From assembly GCF_018375725.1 (NCBI RefSeq), contig NZ_JAHACR010000096.1:1-13283 (forward strand): a stretch of 13,283 nt of DNA, given 5' to 3'. Under the pieces are notes generated by a model. The model did not search any database. It had not been told where the DNA came from and saw nothing but the letters and a program-made list of their open reading frames with translations. Shown one piece after another: positions 1 to 7,519 of this stretch. The DNA is from Burkholderia sp. Lineage in GTDB: Bacteria; Pseudomonadota; Gammaproteobacteria; Burkholderiales; Burkholderiaceae. Positions within the stretch are counted from its first letter, which is position 1; each line of letters starts with the position of its first letter. The translations under genes and the position numbers were made by a program.

Positions 1-197
1 ACGAAATAACCCGACTGCGGCCGGCTATCGATCAATCCGCGGCTTTCCAGCATCAAATAGGCGCGCAGCACGGTCGTGATGCTGAGCCGGAGCTGCTTGC
101 TCGCCTGCCGCACCGACAGAATCCGTTCACCAGGCCGATATACGCCTCGCTCGATCTGCGCCTGAATATCGTCGGCCAGTTTCTCGTACCGCTTCAT
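1..197 (-). CDS. GntR-family regulator, probably MocR type (N-terminal part only)
   Basis: The gene runs off the left edge; only the first 65 residues are visible. They form a GntR winged helix-turn-helix DNA-binding domain: an opening helix (KRYEKLADDIQAQIERG), a turn (YRPGERILSVRQ), the recognition region (LRLSITTVLRAYLMLESRG) and the wing ending in SRPQSGYFV. In my knowledge of the family, an ending of the form RPQSGYFV is typical of MocR regulators, where a linker and an aminotransferase-like PLP domain follow; that part lies outside the window, so the subclass is inferred. The ATG at 197 is preceded by an AAGGGG ribosome-binding site about 9 bases away. An ATG slightly upstream is out of frame and stops after three codons. 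The gene is divergent from the YdeP-type oxidoreductase gene and could control it through the shared 174-bp spacer. Confidence 0.85.
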   Translation of the reverse strand, partial: MKRYEKLADDIQAQIERGVYRPGERILSVRQASKQLRLSITTVLRAYLMLESRGLIDSRPQSGYF

Positions 198-371
198 GCG
201 GTCATCCCCTTATTTTTTCCCATATCCTGCGAGCACAGTTCCCCTCTTGCGCCGCATCAACTTCGGCAACTGTACTTCATTTCAATGGGCTCAGGTGTAT
301 GTCCATGCTTCATTTTGTCGCGCGTAATCTCCTTACATCCACCCAACACCGGCCCCAAAGACCGGCCCATC
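198..371. other. Divergent intergenic control region
   Basis: These 174 bp separate the regulator gene (minus) from the oxidoreductase gene (plus), so both promoters should lie here. A weak plus-strand candidate is TTGCGC at 247-252 with TGTACT at 271-276, an 18-bp spacing. A direct repeat ACTTC-N9-ACTTC lies within about 260-280. Neither is strong enough to call as a promoter or operator. The part next to the regulator start is relatively AT-rich, with a T run on the plus strand. An in-frame ATG at 285 would extend the oxidoreductase by 29 residues, but the extension does not resemble the family. Confidence 0.4.
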
Positions 372-2693
372 ATGAAGAAATCCAGCGACGCACACATCGA
401 ACCGTACACCCACCCCGCCGCGGGTTGGGGTGCCCTCAAGGCCGTCACCGTGAACCTGATCAAGGAGCGCGTTCCCGGCGGCAAGTACAAGATGTTGTTC
501 CGACAGAACCAGCCTGACGGTTTCGATTGCCCGGGCTGCGCTTGGCCGGATCGGGAACATGCATCGACCTTCGAGTTCTGCGAGAACGGCGTGAAAGCCG
601 TCGCGGCCGAAGCGACAAGCCGGCGCGTCACGCCCGAGTTCTTCGCGAAGCACACGGTCACCGAGCTGCTCGAACAGACCGATTACGAGCTGGAACAGCA
701 CGGCCGCCTGACCGATCCGATGGTCTACGACGAGCAGACAGACCGCTACAAGCCGATCGCGTGGGACGACGCGTTCACGATGATCGCCAACCAGCTGCGC
801 GCGCTGAAGGATCCGAACGAAGCGGCGTTCTACACGTCGGGACGCGCAAGCAACGAAGCCGCGTTTCTGTATCAGCTGCTGGTGCGCCGCTTCGGCACGA
901 ACAATTTCCCCGACTGCTCGAACATGTGCCACGAAGCGACGAGCCGCGGCCTGCCGCCGACGGTCGGCATCGGCAAGGGCACGGTCACGCTCGACGATTT
1001 CGAACACGCCGACACGCTGCTGATCTTCGGCCAGAACCCGGCGACGAACCATCCGCGGATGCTCGGCGAGCTGCGCGAGGCGGCGAAGCGCGGCGCGACG
1101 ATCGTGTCGATCAATCCGCTCAAGGAGCGCGGGCTGGAGCGTTTCGCGGATCCGCAAAGCCCGCTCGAGATGATGACGTTCTCGGGCACCAACATCGCCT
1201 CGACGTTCATCCAGCCGACCCTCGGCGGCGATTTCGCGCTCATCAAGGGTGTCGCGAAACGCGTGCTCGAGTTCGACGACGATGCGGTCCGCAACGGCAC
1301 GGCACGCGTGCTCGACACCGCGTTCATCGCCGAGCACACGTCGGGCTTCGACGCGTTCGCGGCGGACCTGCGCGCGGAAGACTGGGCGGCGCTCGTCGCG
1401 GAAAGCGGCGTGTCGTACGAGCAGATCGACGGCCTCGCCCACCTCTACGCCCGCAGCGAGCGCGTGATCTCGACGTGGGGCATGGGTCTCACGCAGCACA
1501 AGCATTCGGTTCCGATCATCCAGATGCTGACCAACCTGATGCTGATGCGCGGCAACATCGGCCGGTCCGGCGCGGGCATCTGCCCGGTGCGCGGCCACTC
1601 GAACGTGCAGGGCAACCGCACGGTCGGCATCGAGGAAAAGCCGTCGCAGGCGTTCCTCGACCGGCTCGGCGAGGTGTTCGATTTCGAACCGCCGCGCCAT
1701 CACGGCTACGACGTCGTCGAAACCATCGACGCGATGCTCGAAGGCCGCATCAAGTTCTTCATCGGGCTCGGCGGCAACTTCGCGATGGCGACGCCCGACA
1801 CGCCCCGCACGTGGGAAGGGCTGCGCAGTTGCGATCTGACCGTGCAGATCACGACGAAGCTCAATCGCAGCCATCTGATCCACGGCCGCAACGCGCTGAT
1901 CCTGCCGACGCTCGGCCGCACCGAGATCGACCTGCAAAACGGCGTCGCGCAAGGCGTGACGGTCGAGGATTCGATGAGCATGGTGCACGTGTCGTACGGC
2001 ATGAACAAGCCGGCATCGCCGAACCTGATGTCGGAAACGGCCATCGTCGCGCGCATCGGTCACGCGCTGTTCGGCAGCGACAAGATCGACTGGCTCGGCT
2101 ACATCAACGATTACGCGCGGGTGCGCGATGCGATCGAGGCGACGCTGGAGGGCTTCGAAGACTACAACGCGCGCATCGAGAAGCCGGGCGGCTTCCATCT
2201 GCGGGTCGCGTCGCGCGAGCGCGAGTGGCTCACCCCGACTGGCCGGGCGAACTTCATCCCGCATGCGCTGCCGTCCGACACGCCGATCCAGCAGGCGCGC
2301 GCGAAGCACGGCAAGCGTCTGATGACGCTGATGACGACGCGTTCGCACGACCAGTACAACACGACGATCTACGGTCTCGACGATCGCTATCGCGGCGTCT
2401 TCGGCCAGCGCCGCGTCGTGTTCGTCAACCCGGACGATCTCGCGATGCTCGGCCTGCAGGCGGGCGACTGGGTCGACATGGAAACGGTCTGGCACGACGG
2501 CATCGAGCGCCGTGCCGAAGGCTTCCTGCTCGTCGCCTATGACATCCCGCGCGGCTGCATCGGTGCGTACTACCCAGAAACCAACCCGCTCGTGCCGCTC
2601 GACAGCGTCGGCGACATCTGCAACACCCCGACGTCGAAGTCGGTGCCGGTGCTGCTGTACCCGACCGCTGCCCCCACGGCACTGGCCGCCTGA
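372..2693 (+). CDS. FdhF/YdeP-family molybdopterin oxidoreductase
   Basis: This 773-residue protein matches E. coli YdeP (about 760 residues, from memory) along its whole length. It should bind a bis-molybdopterin guanine dinucleotide cofactor; the physiological substrate of the family is unknown, although YdeP has been linked to acid resistance in E. coli. Visible landmarks are the N-terminal block GFDCPGCAWPD with C53 and C56 and a further C70, a presumed iron-sulphur site; the DCSNMCHEATS block, where C186 aligns with the molybdenum-ligand selenocysteine of FdhF; RGHSNVQGNRTVG in the centre; and from about residue 645 a C-terminal dinucleotide-binding domain with TTRSHDQYNTTIYG. No Tat or Sec signal is seen, so it is probably cytoplasmic. 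The start at 372 is chosen because MKK...AAGWGALK fits the family; no strong ribosome-binding site precedes it. A bestrophin gene follows 15 bp after the stop, suggesting one transcript. Confidence 0.93.
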   Translation: MKKSSDAHIEPYTHPAAGWGALKAVTVNLIKERVPGGKYKMLFRQNQPDGFDCPGCAWPDREHASTFEFCENGVKAVAAEATSRRVTPEFFAKHTVTELLEQTDYELEQHGRLTDPMVYDEQTDRYKPIAWDDAFTMIANQLRALKDPNEAAFYTSGRASNEAAFLYQLLVRRFGTNNFPDCSNMCHEATSRGLPPTVGIGKGTVTLDDFEHADTLLIFGQNPATNHPRMLGELREAAKRGATIVSINPLKERGLERFADPQSPLEMMTFSGTNIASTFIQPTLGGDFALIKGVAKRVLEFDDDAVRNGTARVLDTAFIAEHTSGFDAFAADLRAEDWAALVAESGVSYEQIDGLAHLYARSERVISTWGMGLTQHKHSVPIIQMLTNLMLMRGNIGRSGAGICPVRGHSNVQGNRTVGIEEKPSQAFLDRLGEVFDFEPPRHHGYDVVETIDAMLEGRIKFFIGLGGNFAMATPDTPRTWEGLRSCDLTVQITTKLNRSHLIHGRNALILPTLGRTEIDLQNGVAQGVTVEDSMSMVHVSYGMNKPASPNLMSETAIVARIGHALFGSDKIDWLGYINDYARVRDAIEATLEGFEDYNARIEKPGGFHLRVASREREWLTPTGRANFIPHALPSDTPIQQARAKHGKRLMTLMTTRSHDQYNTTIYGLDDRYRGVFGQRRVVFVNPDDLAMLGLQAGDWVDMETVWHDGIERRAEGFLLVAYDIPRGCIGAYYPETNPLVPLDSVGDICNTPTSKSVPVLLYPTAAPTALAA

Positions 2694-2708
2694 ACCGGAA
2701 ACCGAACG

Positions 2709-3629
2709 ATGATCGTCCGTCCGCGCGAGCACTGGCTGCGCATGCTGTTCGTCTGGAATGACTCGGTACTCAAAACGATCATGCCGCAGCTTGCGCTGAC
2801 CCTCGCCATCAGCCTCGTCGCGCTGTGGAGCGGCGGACGCATCTTCGGCGAAAAGGTGCAGCTGAATCCGACGACGCCGTTTACGCTCGTCGGCCTGACG
2901 CTGGCGATATTCGCGGCATTTCGCAACAACGCGAGCTACGACCGCTTTCGCGAAGCGCGCGTGCTCTGGGGCGGCGTGCTGATCGCAGCGCGCACGCTGA
3001 CATCGCAGGCGCTCACCTACCGCGCGGTCGAAGGCGATCACGAGCGCCGCGCCTTCGTCCGCATGGTGATCGCGTTCGTCTATGCGCTCAAGCATCAACT
3101 GCGCCGCACCGATCCGTCGGCCGACCTGCGCGCGCTGCTCGACGACGAAACCTACGCCGACATCACGTCGGCGCGGTTCCGCCCGGTCGCGATCGTGCAT
3201 CGCATGCGTGCGATGCTCGCCGCGCGCAGCGATGCCGGCAAGCTGTCCGACACGCGGCTGTGGATGCTCGATGCGCGGCTCGACGATCTCGTCAGCATGG
3301 TCAGCGGCTGCGAACGCATCGCTTCGACGCCGATCCCGTTCGCCTACGACGTGCTGCTGCATCGAACCATCTACGCGTATTGCATGCTGCTGCCGTTCGG
3401 GCTCGTCGACGTGATCGGCGCGGCGACGCCGTTCGTCTCGGTATTCGTCTCGTATACGCTGATCGCGCTCGACGCAATCGCCTACGACATCGCCGAGCCG
3501 TTCGGCATCGGGCCGAATCATCTCGCGCTCGACGCGATGTCCCGGCAGATCGAGCGCTCGCTGCTCGAACTGAACGGCGATCCGCTGCCGGGCGAAATCG
3601 CGCCGGGCAAGCACTATCGCCTGACGTGA
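2709..3629 (+). CDS. Bestrophin-family ion channel
   Basis: This 306-residue inner-membrane protein belongs to the bestrophin/UPF0187 (YneE) family, which forms pentameric ion channels; characterised bacterial members favour cations, animal ones anions. Hydrophobic segments lie at about 24-41, 57-71, 220-238 and 240-257. Family motifs are FRNNASYDRFREARVLWG at 71-88, directly after the second membrane segment that lines the pore neck, CERIASTPIPFAY at 201-213, and IAEPFGIGPNHLALD at 261-275, the acidic and Pro-Phe-Gly block near the end. The length is normal for bacterial members. The gene begins 15 bp after the YdeP-type gene with only a weak GGAAAC ribosome-binding site and is probably co-transcribed with it. 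A link between the channel and the oxidoreductase, for example in ion or pH homeostasis, is inference from position only. Confidence 0.93.
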   Translation: MIVRPREHWLRMLFVWNDSVLKTIMPQLALTLAISLVALWSGGRIFGEKVQLNPTTPFTLVGLTLAIFAAFRNNASYDRFREARVLWGGVLIAARTLTSQALTYRAVEGDHERRAFVRMVIAFVYALKHQLRRTDPSADLRALLDDETYADITSARFRPVAIVHRMRAMLAARSDAGKLSDTRLWMLDARLDDLVSMVSGCERIASTPIPFAYDVLLHRTIYAYCMLLPFGLVDVIGAATPFVSVFVSYTLIALDAIAYDIAEPFGIGPNHLALDAMSRQIERSLLELNGDPLPGEIAPGKHYRLT

Positions 3630-3689
3630 CGCGCCAGGCGGCACCGCGCATCACACGCAATAAGCGCTCGCAAACGATAAGGATCGACA

Positions 3690-3851
3690 GTCAACAGCGC
3701 ATGCCCGCCCTGCGCTTCCCTCTGCAAGCGCCGGAAATTCATCCAGGAAGCGCGCGGCGTGGCAGCCATGAACGGCGGCCATATCACCCTGGCCGAGCAG
3801 CGCGCGCTGAACCAGCAGGAAAACGCGGTCAGCAACAAGATCGGTCGATAA
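3690..3851 (+). pseudogene. C-terminal remnant of a small unidentified protein
   Basis: An open stretch in this frame ends with MNGGHITLAEQRALNQQENAVSNKIGR and a TAA at 3849-3851. The last ATG is at 3768, giving only 27 codons; a GTG at 3690 would give 53. The pattern NGG-H-(I/L)-T-x-A-E-x-x-x-L-N-x-x-x-N resembles the C-terminal tail of short secreted hypothetical proteins that are common in Burkholderia. This is from memory and was not searched. Those proteins normally have a signal peptide and about 80 more residues in front; upstream here the frame is closed by a TAA at 3678 and shows a Cys- and Pro-containing stretch unlike that family. I therefore read it as the surviving 3' end of a deleted gene. 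A very short real gene is the alternative. Confidence 0.4.
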
Positions 3852-3875
3852 GCGTCCGTTCGACGACACCCGAAG

Positions 3876-3906
3876 CGCCCGCCGCCGTCCCGCACGGCGG
3901 CGGGCG
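3876..3906 (+). terminator. Strong rho-independent terminator
   Basis: A perfect 13-bp GC-rich stem, 3876-3888 paired with 3894-3906, encloses a 5-base loop (CCCGC) and is followed by TTGTTGT. The U tract is interrupted but the stem is very stable. It lies about 25 bp after the stop of the short remnant and 246 bp after the bestrophin gene. It probably ends transcription from the YdeP/bestrophin unit before the lipoprotein gene. Confidence 0.8.
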
Positions 3907-3954
3907 TTGTTGTATCGAATCGTTTCAAAGCGGGTGCCGCGTTTTCCCCGCGGG

Positions 3955-3960
3955 TATACT
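3955..3960 (+). promoter_or_regulatory. Possible -10 element for the lipoprotein gene
   Basis: TATACT lies just past the strong terminator and 108 bp before the lipoprotein start, in otherwise GC-rich DNA. No convincing -35 hexamer stands 16-18 bp upstream (the sequence there is near GGGTGC), so the call rests on the -10 match and on the need for a new promoter after the terminator. Confidence 0.3.
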
Positions 3961-4068
3961 CCGCCGCCTGCCGCTTCACGAATCCGCTGAAAAACAGTGC
4001 ATTCCAGGGCAGTTTCGCCGCGAAACATCGCGTTCCTGCCGCGACATGAGAGACACGACGACATCAAC

Positions 4069-4410
4069 ATGAAACGATTCCTTCTCCTCCTCCCCGTTGC
4101 CGCACTCGCCGCCTGTAGTTCGGCGCCCACGTCCGAATCCGCCGGGTCCGGCGAGAACGCGATGATCTACGTTTCGTCGCAGCGTCCAGCGGCGTCGATC
4201 GCGAGCTGTCTCGGCAGCCGGCTGCCGAACACCCATCTGTCGAAGCGCAACGACGCGACCGACATCACCGTCGGCCCGCGCTCGAATGGCGCCTATTTCG
4301 TCACGCTGACGCCCTACCACGGCAACACGGTCATCAAGGTCGTGCGCGGTACGGCAAGCGAGCCGCCGGAGGAACAGTTCCGCTTCGCGATCGCCCGCTG
4401 CGCGACCTGA
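4069..4410 (+). CDS. Small lipoprotein of unknown function
   Basis: The gene encodes 113 residues with a clear lipoprotein signal: MKR, then a hydrophobic stretch from F4 to A15, and the lipobox L13-A14-A15-C16. Cleavage before C16 followed by lipidation would give a mature protein of 98 residues. Residue +2 is Ser rather than Asp, so sorting to the outer membrane is expected by the Lol rule. The mature part begins with a Ser/Ala-rich linker and then has a small folded-looking domain with two cysteines, one in the SIASCLGSRLP stretch and one at the end (ARCAT), which may form a disulphide. I do not recognise the family. The start at 4069 is chosen because it gives the complete signal; an ATG at 4045 is out of frame. 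The ribosome-binding site is weak (GAGAGA about 14 bases upstream). Terminators stand on both sides, so it is probably transcribed alone. Confidence 0.8.
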   Translation: MKRFLLLLPVAALAACSSAPTSESAGSGENAMIYVSSQRPAASIASCLGSRLPNTHLSKRNDATDITVGPRSNGAYFVTLTPYHGNTVIKVVRGTASEPPEEQFRFAIARCAT

Positions 4411-4422
4411 CCCACGGGGTTC

Positions 4423-4492
4423 GGCATCGGCCGCCGTCCCGGGCGAACCGCCGATGCCTTGTGCGCGGTATGTCCGCACATGACGTTTTTTT
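4423..4492 (+). terminator. Two-hairpin terminator region after the lipoprotein gene
   Basis: The first hairpin pairs GGCATCGGC (4423-4431) with GCCGATGCC (4450-4458), with an inner CGCC/GGCG helix (4432-4435 with 4442-4445). A second pairs TGTGCG (4460-4465) with CGCACA (4475-4480) and is followed, after a five-base gap, by seven T at 4486-4492. The first lacks a good T run and the second has a short stem; together they make a plausible terminator between the lipoprotein gene and SBP1. Confidence 0.6.
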
Positions 4493-4549
4493 CGACCGGG
4501 CTGCCGTCGATGAGAGAATCGCACCACCTCTCTTTCCGATGGAGCCCGC

Positions 4550-6139
4550 ATGAAGCACCTGCTGTCCAAGCTGTTCGTCAGTGCCGCGCTCACCGCGCTC
4601 ATGCCCGCGCTGCCGGTTCAGGCCGCGACGCCGGCCGGCATCTTCGTCGTCGCCACGCAGCTCGGCGAATTCACGACCCTCGATCCGAGCGAGATCTACG
4701 AACTGGTGCCATCCGAATATGTGGCGAACACCTATGAACGGCTGGTGCGCGTCGACCTGAAGGATCCGACGCATTTCAACGGCGAGCTCGCGCAATCGTG
4801 GAGCATCGGCGGGGACGGGACCACCTATACGTTCAAGCTGCGCCCGGGCCTGACCTTCCATTCCGGCAATCCGCTCACGGCAGACGACGTCGCGTGGTCG
4901 CTGCAGCGCACCGTGCTGCTCGACAAGGGGCCGGCCGCCGTGCTCGGCGATCTCGGGCTGTCGAAGGCGAACGTCGTACAGAAGGTTCGTGCCATCGATC
5001 CGCAAACCGTGGTGCTCGAGACCGACCGCAAGTACGCGCCGAGCTTCGTCCTCAACGTGCTGAGCGCCTGCCCGGCGTCGGTGCTCGACAAAAAACTGCT
5101 GATGTCGCACCAGCAGGGCAACGATTTCGGCAGCGCGTGGCTCAAGACCGGCGACGCCGGCTCCGGCCCCTACCAGCTCGTCAAGTGGACGCCGAACGAG
5201 AGCATCGTGCTGCAACGCTACGACGCGTACCGCACGCCCTATCCGATGAAGCGCGTGGTGCTGCGCCATGTGCCGGAGGCGTCCGCGCAGCGGCTGCTGC
5301 TGGAGAACGGCGACGTCGACGCCGCGCGCAACCTGAGCCCCGACAGCCTCGCCGCGCTGACCAGGGCCGGCAAGATCAGGGTCACCGCCTGGCCGGTATC
5401 CGCACTGCTCTATCTGAGCCTCAACACGAAGAACCCGAATCTCGCGAAACCCGAGGTTCAGGAAGCGATGAAGTGGCTCGTCGACTACGACGGCATCCAG
5501 CGCAACATCGTCAGCACGACCTACAAGGTGCACGAAACGTTCCTGCCGGAAGGCTTCCTCGGCACACTGAACGCACGTCCGTACCGGCACGATGTCGCAA
5601 AAGCCAAGGCCCTGCTGGCAAAGGCCGGTATGTCGGGCGGCTTCTCGGTCACGATGGACATGCCGAACGACTACCCCTACATCGAGATTGCACAGGCGCT
5701 GCAGGCAAACTTCGCGCAGGGCGGCATCAACGTGAAGCTGATTCCCGGCGATGCCAAGCAGGCGATCGGCAAGTATCGCGCGCGTCAGCACGACATCTTC
5801 ATCGGCGAATGGTCGCCCGACTACATGGATCCGAACAGCAACGCGCGCGCCTTTGCATGGAATCCGGACAATGCCGACCAGGCGGCGAACAAGACGCTCG
5901 CGTGGCGCAACAGCTGGCGTATCCCGCAGCTGACCAGAGAGACCGAGGCCGCGCTCGTCGAGCCGTCGCCGGCGAAGCGCGCGCAGCGCTACGAAGCGCT
6001 GCAGCAGGCGGTACTCGCGCAATCGCCGTTCGTGATCATGTTCGAGAAGGTCGTGCAGGTCGCGACACGGCCGGGCGTCACCGGGCCGGAGATCGGCCCG
6101 ATCAACGATCTCGTTTCGTATCGGACATTGAAGAAGTAA
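4550..6139 (+). CDS. Periplasmic substrate-binding protein, family 5 (SBP1, stand-alone)
   Basis: This 529-residue protein is a family-5 solute-binding protein, the class that serves peptide, nickel and opine ABC importers. A Sec signal peptide (MKHLLSKLF...LPVQA) is probably cut after A25; there is no lipobox, so it should be a soluble periplasmic protein. Family landmarks are YVANTYERLVRVD, FKLRPGLTFHSGNPLTADDVAWSLQR, the SGPYQLVKWTPNESIVLQRYDAYR block and WSPDYMDPNSNA late in the protein. The start has a GGAG ribosome-binding site five bases upstream. It aligns almost without gaps to SBP2 (8426-10027), at roughly 70% identity by eye. It has its own terminator and no adjacent permease or ATPase, and converges with hipA. 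The likely job is to present a related ligand to the importer encoded at 10038-13283; an unlinked transporter is also possible. The ligand is unknown. Confidence 0.93.
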   Translation: MKHLLSKLFVSAALTALMPALPVQAATPAGIFVVATQLGEFTTLDPSEIYELVPSEYVANTYERLVRVDLKDPTHFNGELAQSWSIGGDGTTYTFKLRPGLTFHSGNPLTADDVAWSLQRTVLLDKGPAAVLGDLGLSKANVVQKVRAIDPQTVVLETDRKYAPSFVLNVLSACPASVLDKKLLMSHQQGNDFGSAWLKTGDAGSGPYQLVKWTPNESIVLQRYDAYRTPYPMKRVVLRHVPEASAQRLLLENGDVDAARNLSPDSLAALTRAGKIRVTAWPVSALLYLSLNTKNPNLAKPEVQEAMKWLVDYDGIQRNIVSTTYKVHETFLPEGFLGTLNARPYRHDVAKAKALLAKAGMSGGFSVTMDMPNDYPYIEIAQALQANFAQGGINVKLIPGDAKQAIGKYRARQHDIFIGEWSPDYMDPNSNARAFAWNPDNADQAANKTLAWRNSWRIPQLTRETEAALVEPSPAKRAQRYEALQQAVLAQSPFVIMFEKVVQVATRPGVTGPEIGPINDLVSYRTLKK

Positions 6140-6148
6140 CCTCGGCCA

Positions 6149-6176
6149 GCGCGCCCGCGAGACCGGGCGGGCGCGC
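6149..6176. terminator. Symmetrical terminator between SBP1 and hipA
   Basis: A perfect 10-bp GC stem, GCGCGCCCGC (6149-6158) with GCGGGCGCGC (6167-6176), has an 8-base loop and stands between two convergent genes. The plus-strand tail is only GTTTC and the minus-strand tail has no T run, so it may work through stem strength alone, in both directions. It starts 9 bp after the SBP1 stop and ends 3 bp before the hipA stop. Confidence 0.65.
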
Positions 6177-6179
6177 GTT

Positions 6180-7517
6180 TCATCCGGCCGGCATCGTGTC
6201 CAGGCGCTCCGCCGCGCGCCGCAATCCGCCCAGGATGCGATCCGCGACCTTCGCCGGAAACCCGCCCGGCAACGCCCCGCCAACCGTGTCGATCACCTGC
6301 GGCGTCGCCGCGATCAGCCGCTCGACGATCGGCGCGGCGATGTCGCCAAGCAGGCATTGCTCGGCCATTGCGCTGAAATGGCGCCGCGTGATGTCGCGCA
6401 TCGCGTAGTGCTTGCGCTTGCCATGCACCGCCATCGCGAGCTTCGCCTTGTGCCACGACCACTGGTTCGCGCCGTCGCCCTCGACCGGCCAGATCGACAT
6501 CACGTCGTACAGCGGCGTCAGCCGGTAGCGGCCGCCCGCCAGCAGCCGCAGGCTGAAATTCTTCGCATGGCCGTCCGGCGCCGCCAGCATCCAGAACACG
6601 ATCAGCGCCGCGAACAACGTGTCGAGATCGGCGGCGGCATCCTCCGACCGCCGGAGGATGTTGACCAGATCCGGCACGCCCGGCCCGCCATGCGCCTCGT
6701 ATTTCAGGTGCGGCGGCACGCCGAGCGCCTGACAGAAATCTTCCTGCGGCAAACGCAGCAGCCAGCGGCCGTCGCGATGCAATGCGCGGTCGAAGCGCGC
6801 GACGGACAGCACCTTGTGCGGGCCGAACGTCAGGATCTCCGCGTCCGGCACCGGCAGCCCGAATGCCCGCAGGATCGCCAGGCACAGCCATTCGTTTTCG
6901 ACGGACGTCGTCAGATCGGCGCGCTTGTTGCCGACGAGGCCCAGCGGCAGCTTCAGGATGTGCGTGGTCGGCGTCGCGCCGTGCGGGCGCAGCCAGCGTC
7001 CGTCATGCCGAAGCAGCGCGGTTTTTTCCTGTGCGCCGGCCAGCGACAGACGGAAATCGTCATCGTCGTCCCAGACGCCGGCTGCGGCACCGCTCGCCTG
7101 ATCGAGCAGCCGCGCGACGTCGTCGTCCGACAATACGGTGCCGTCGATGCGGTCGTAACCGACCGGCGTTTCGTTTTCGCCGAGCAACTGCACCGCGCCG
7201 ACGCAGTCGCGGCCGAGCGCGGCGAGCAGATCGAACGGCTCGAGCGTCGCCGTGCCGAAACGCGTCGCGAGCCGGCGGCGGATCGCTTCGCTGTCGGGCA
7301 ACAGATTGTCGAAATAGTGATTCACCCGCTCGCCGCGCAGCGGCGAATCGCCCACGCCGAACGGCAGCGACAGCGACAACGGACGCCCCGCCGCCGAGTG
7401 CTTCCAGCCGGCGTCGTACAGAAGCTCCATGTCGCCGCGCGCGGGGATGCGCCAGACGCCGACGCGGATGCCGTTGGCCCAGATCGATAGCGCGCGCGCA
7501 TGCGATTTGCGGCCCAT
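6180..7517 (-). CDS. hipA: HipA-type serine/threonine kinase toxin
   Basis: The 445-residue protein matches E. coli HipA (440 residues) along its length. HipA phosphorylates glutamyl-tRNA synthetase, which halts translation and promotes persistence; HipB neutralises it. Key residues are present: FRLSLAGAQEKT with S158, equivalent to the autophosphorylated Ser150; the ATP-binding lysine K189 in HILKLP; the catalytic block DGHAKNFS with D315 and N320; and D338 in LYDV for metal binding. The N-terminal block RPLSLSLPF...YFDNLLPDS is also typical. The toxin therefore looks intact. Two starts are possible: GTG at 7526, overlapping hipB by 7 bases, or ATG at 7517, two bases after the hipB stop. I choose ATG because a GGAG ribosome-binding site lies eight bases before it. 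Antitoxin and toxin form one operon with the antitoxin first. That the target is GltX is inferred from E. coli. Confidence 0.95.
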   Translation of the reverse strand: MGRKSHARALSIWANGIRVGVWRIPARGDMELLYDAGWKHSAAGRPLSLSLPFGVGDSPLRGERVNHYFDNLLPDSEAIRRRLATRFGTATLEPFDLLAALGRDCVGAVQLLGENETPVGYDRIDGTVLSDDDVARLLDQASGAAAGVWDDDDDFRLSLAGAQEKTALLRHDGRWLRPHGATPTTHILKLPLGLVGNKRADLTTSVENEWLCLAILRAFGLPVPDAEILTFGPHKVLSVARFDRALHRDGRWLLRLPQEDFCQALGVPPHLKYEAHGGPGVPDLVNILRRSEDAAADLDTLFAALIVFWMLAAPDGHAKNFSLRLLAGGRYRLTPLYDVMSIWPVEGDGANQWSWHKAKLAMAVHGKRKHYAMRDITRRHFSAMAEQCLLGDIAAPIVERLIAATPQVIDTVGGALPGGFPAKVADRILGGLRRAAERLDTMPAG

Positions 7518-7519
7518 GC

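Noticed and set aside
247..276. Sigma-70 promoter for the oxidoreductase gene
   Set aside because: TTGCGC and TGTACT at 18 bp match the consensus too poorly to list as a feature.
527..2542. 671-codon plus-strand frame inside the oxidoreductase gene
   Set aside because: It is an out-of-frame shadow, Arg/Ala-rich, with no recognisable domain.
333..3644. Minus-strand open frame of over 1,100 codons antisense to the oxidoreductase and bestrophin genes
   Set aside because: High third-position GC removes stop codons from the opposite strand. The translation is extremely Arg/Asp/His-rich and matches no family, while both plus-strand proteins are clear family members.
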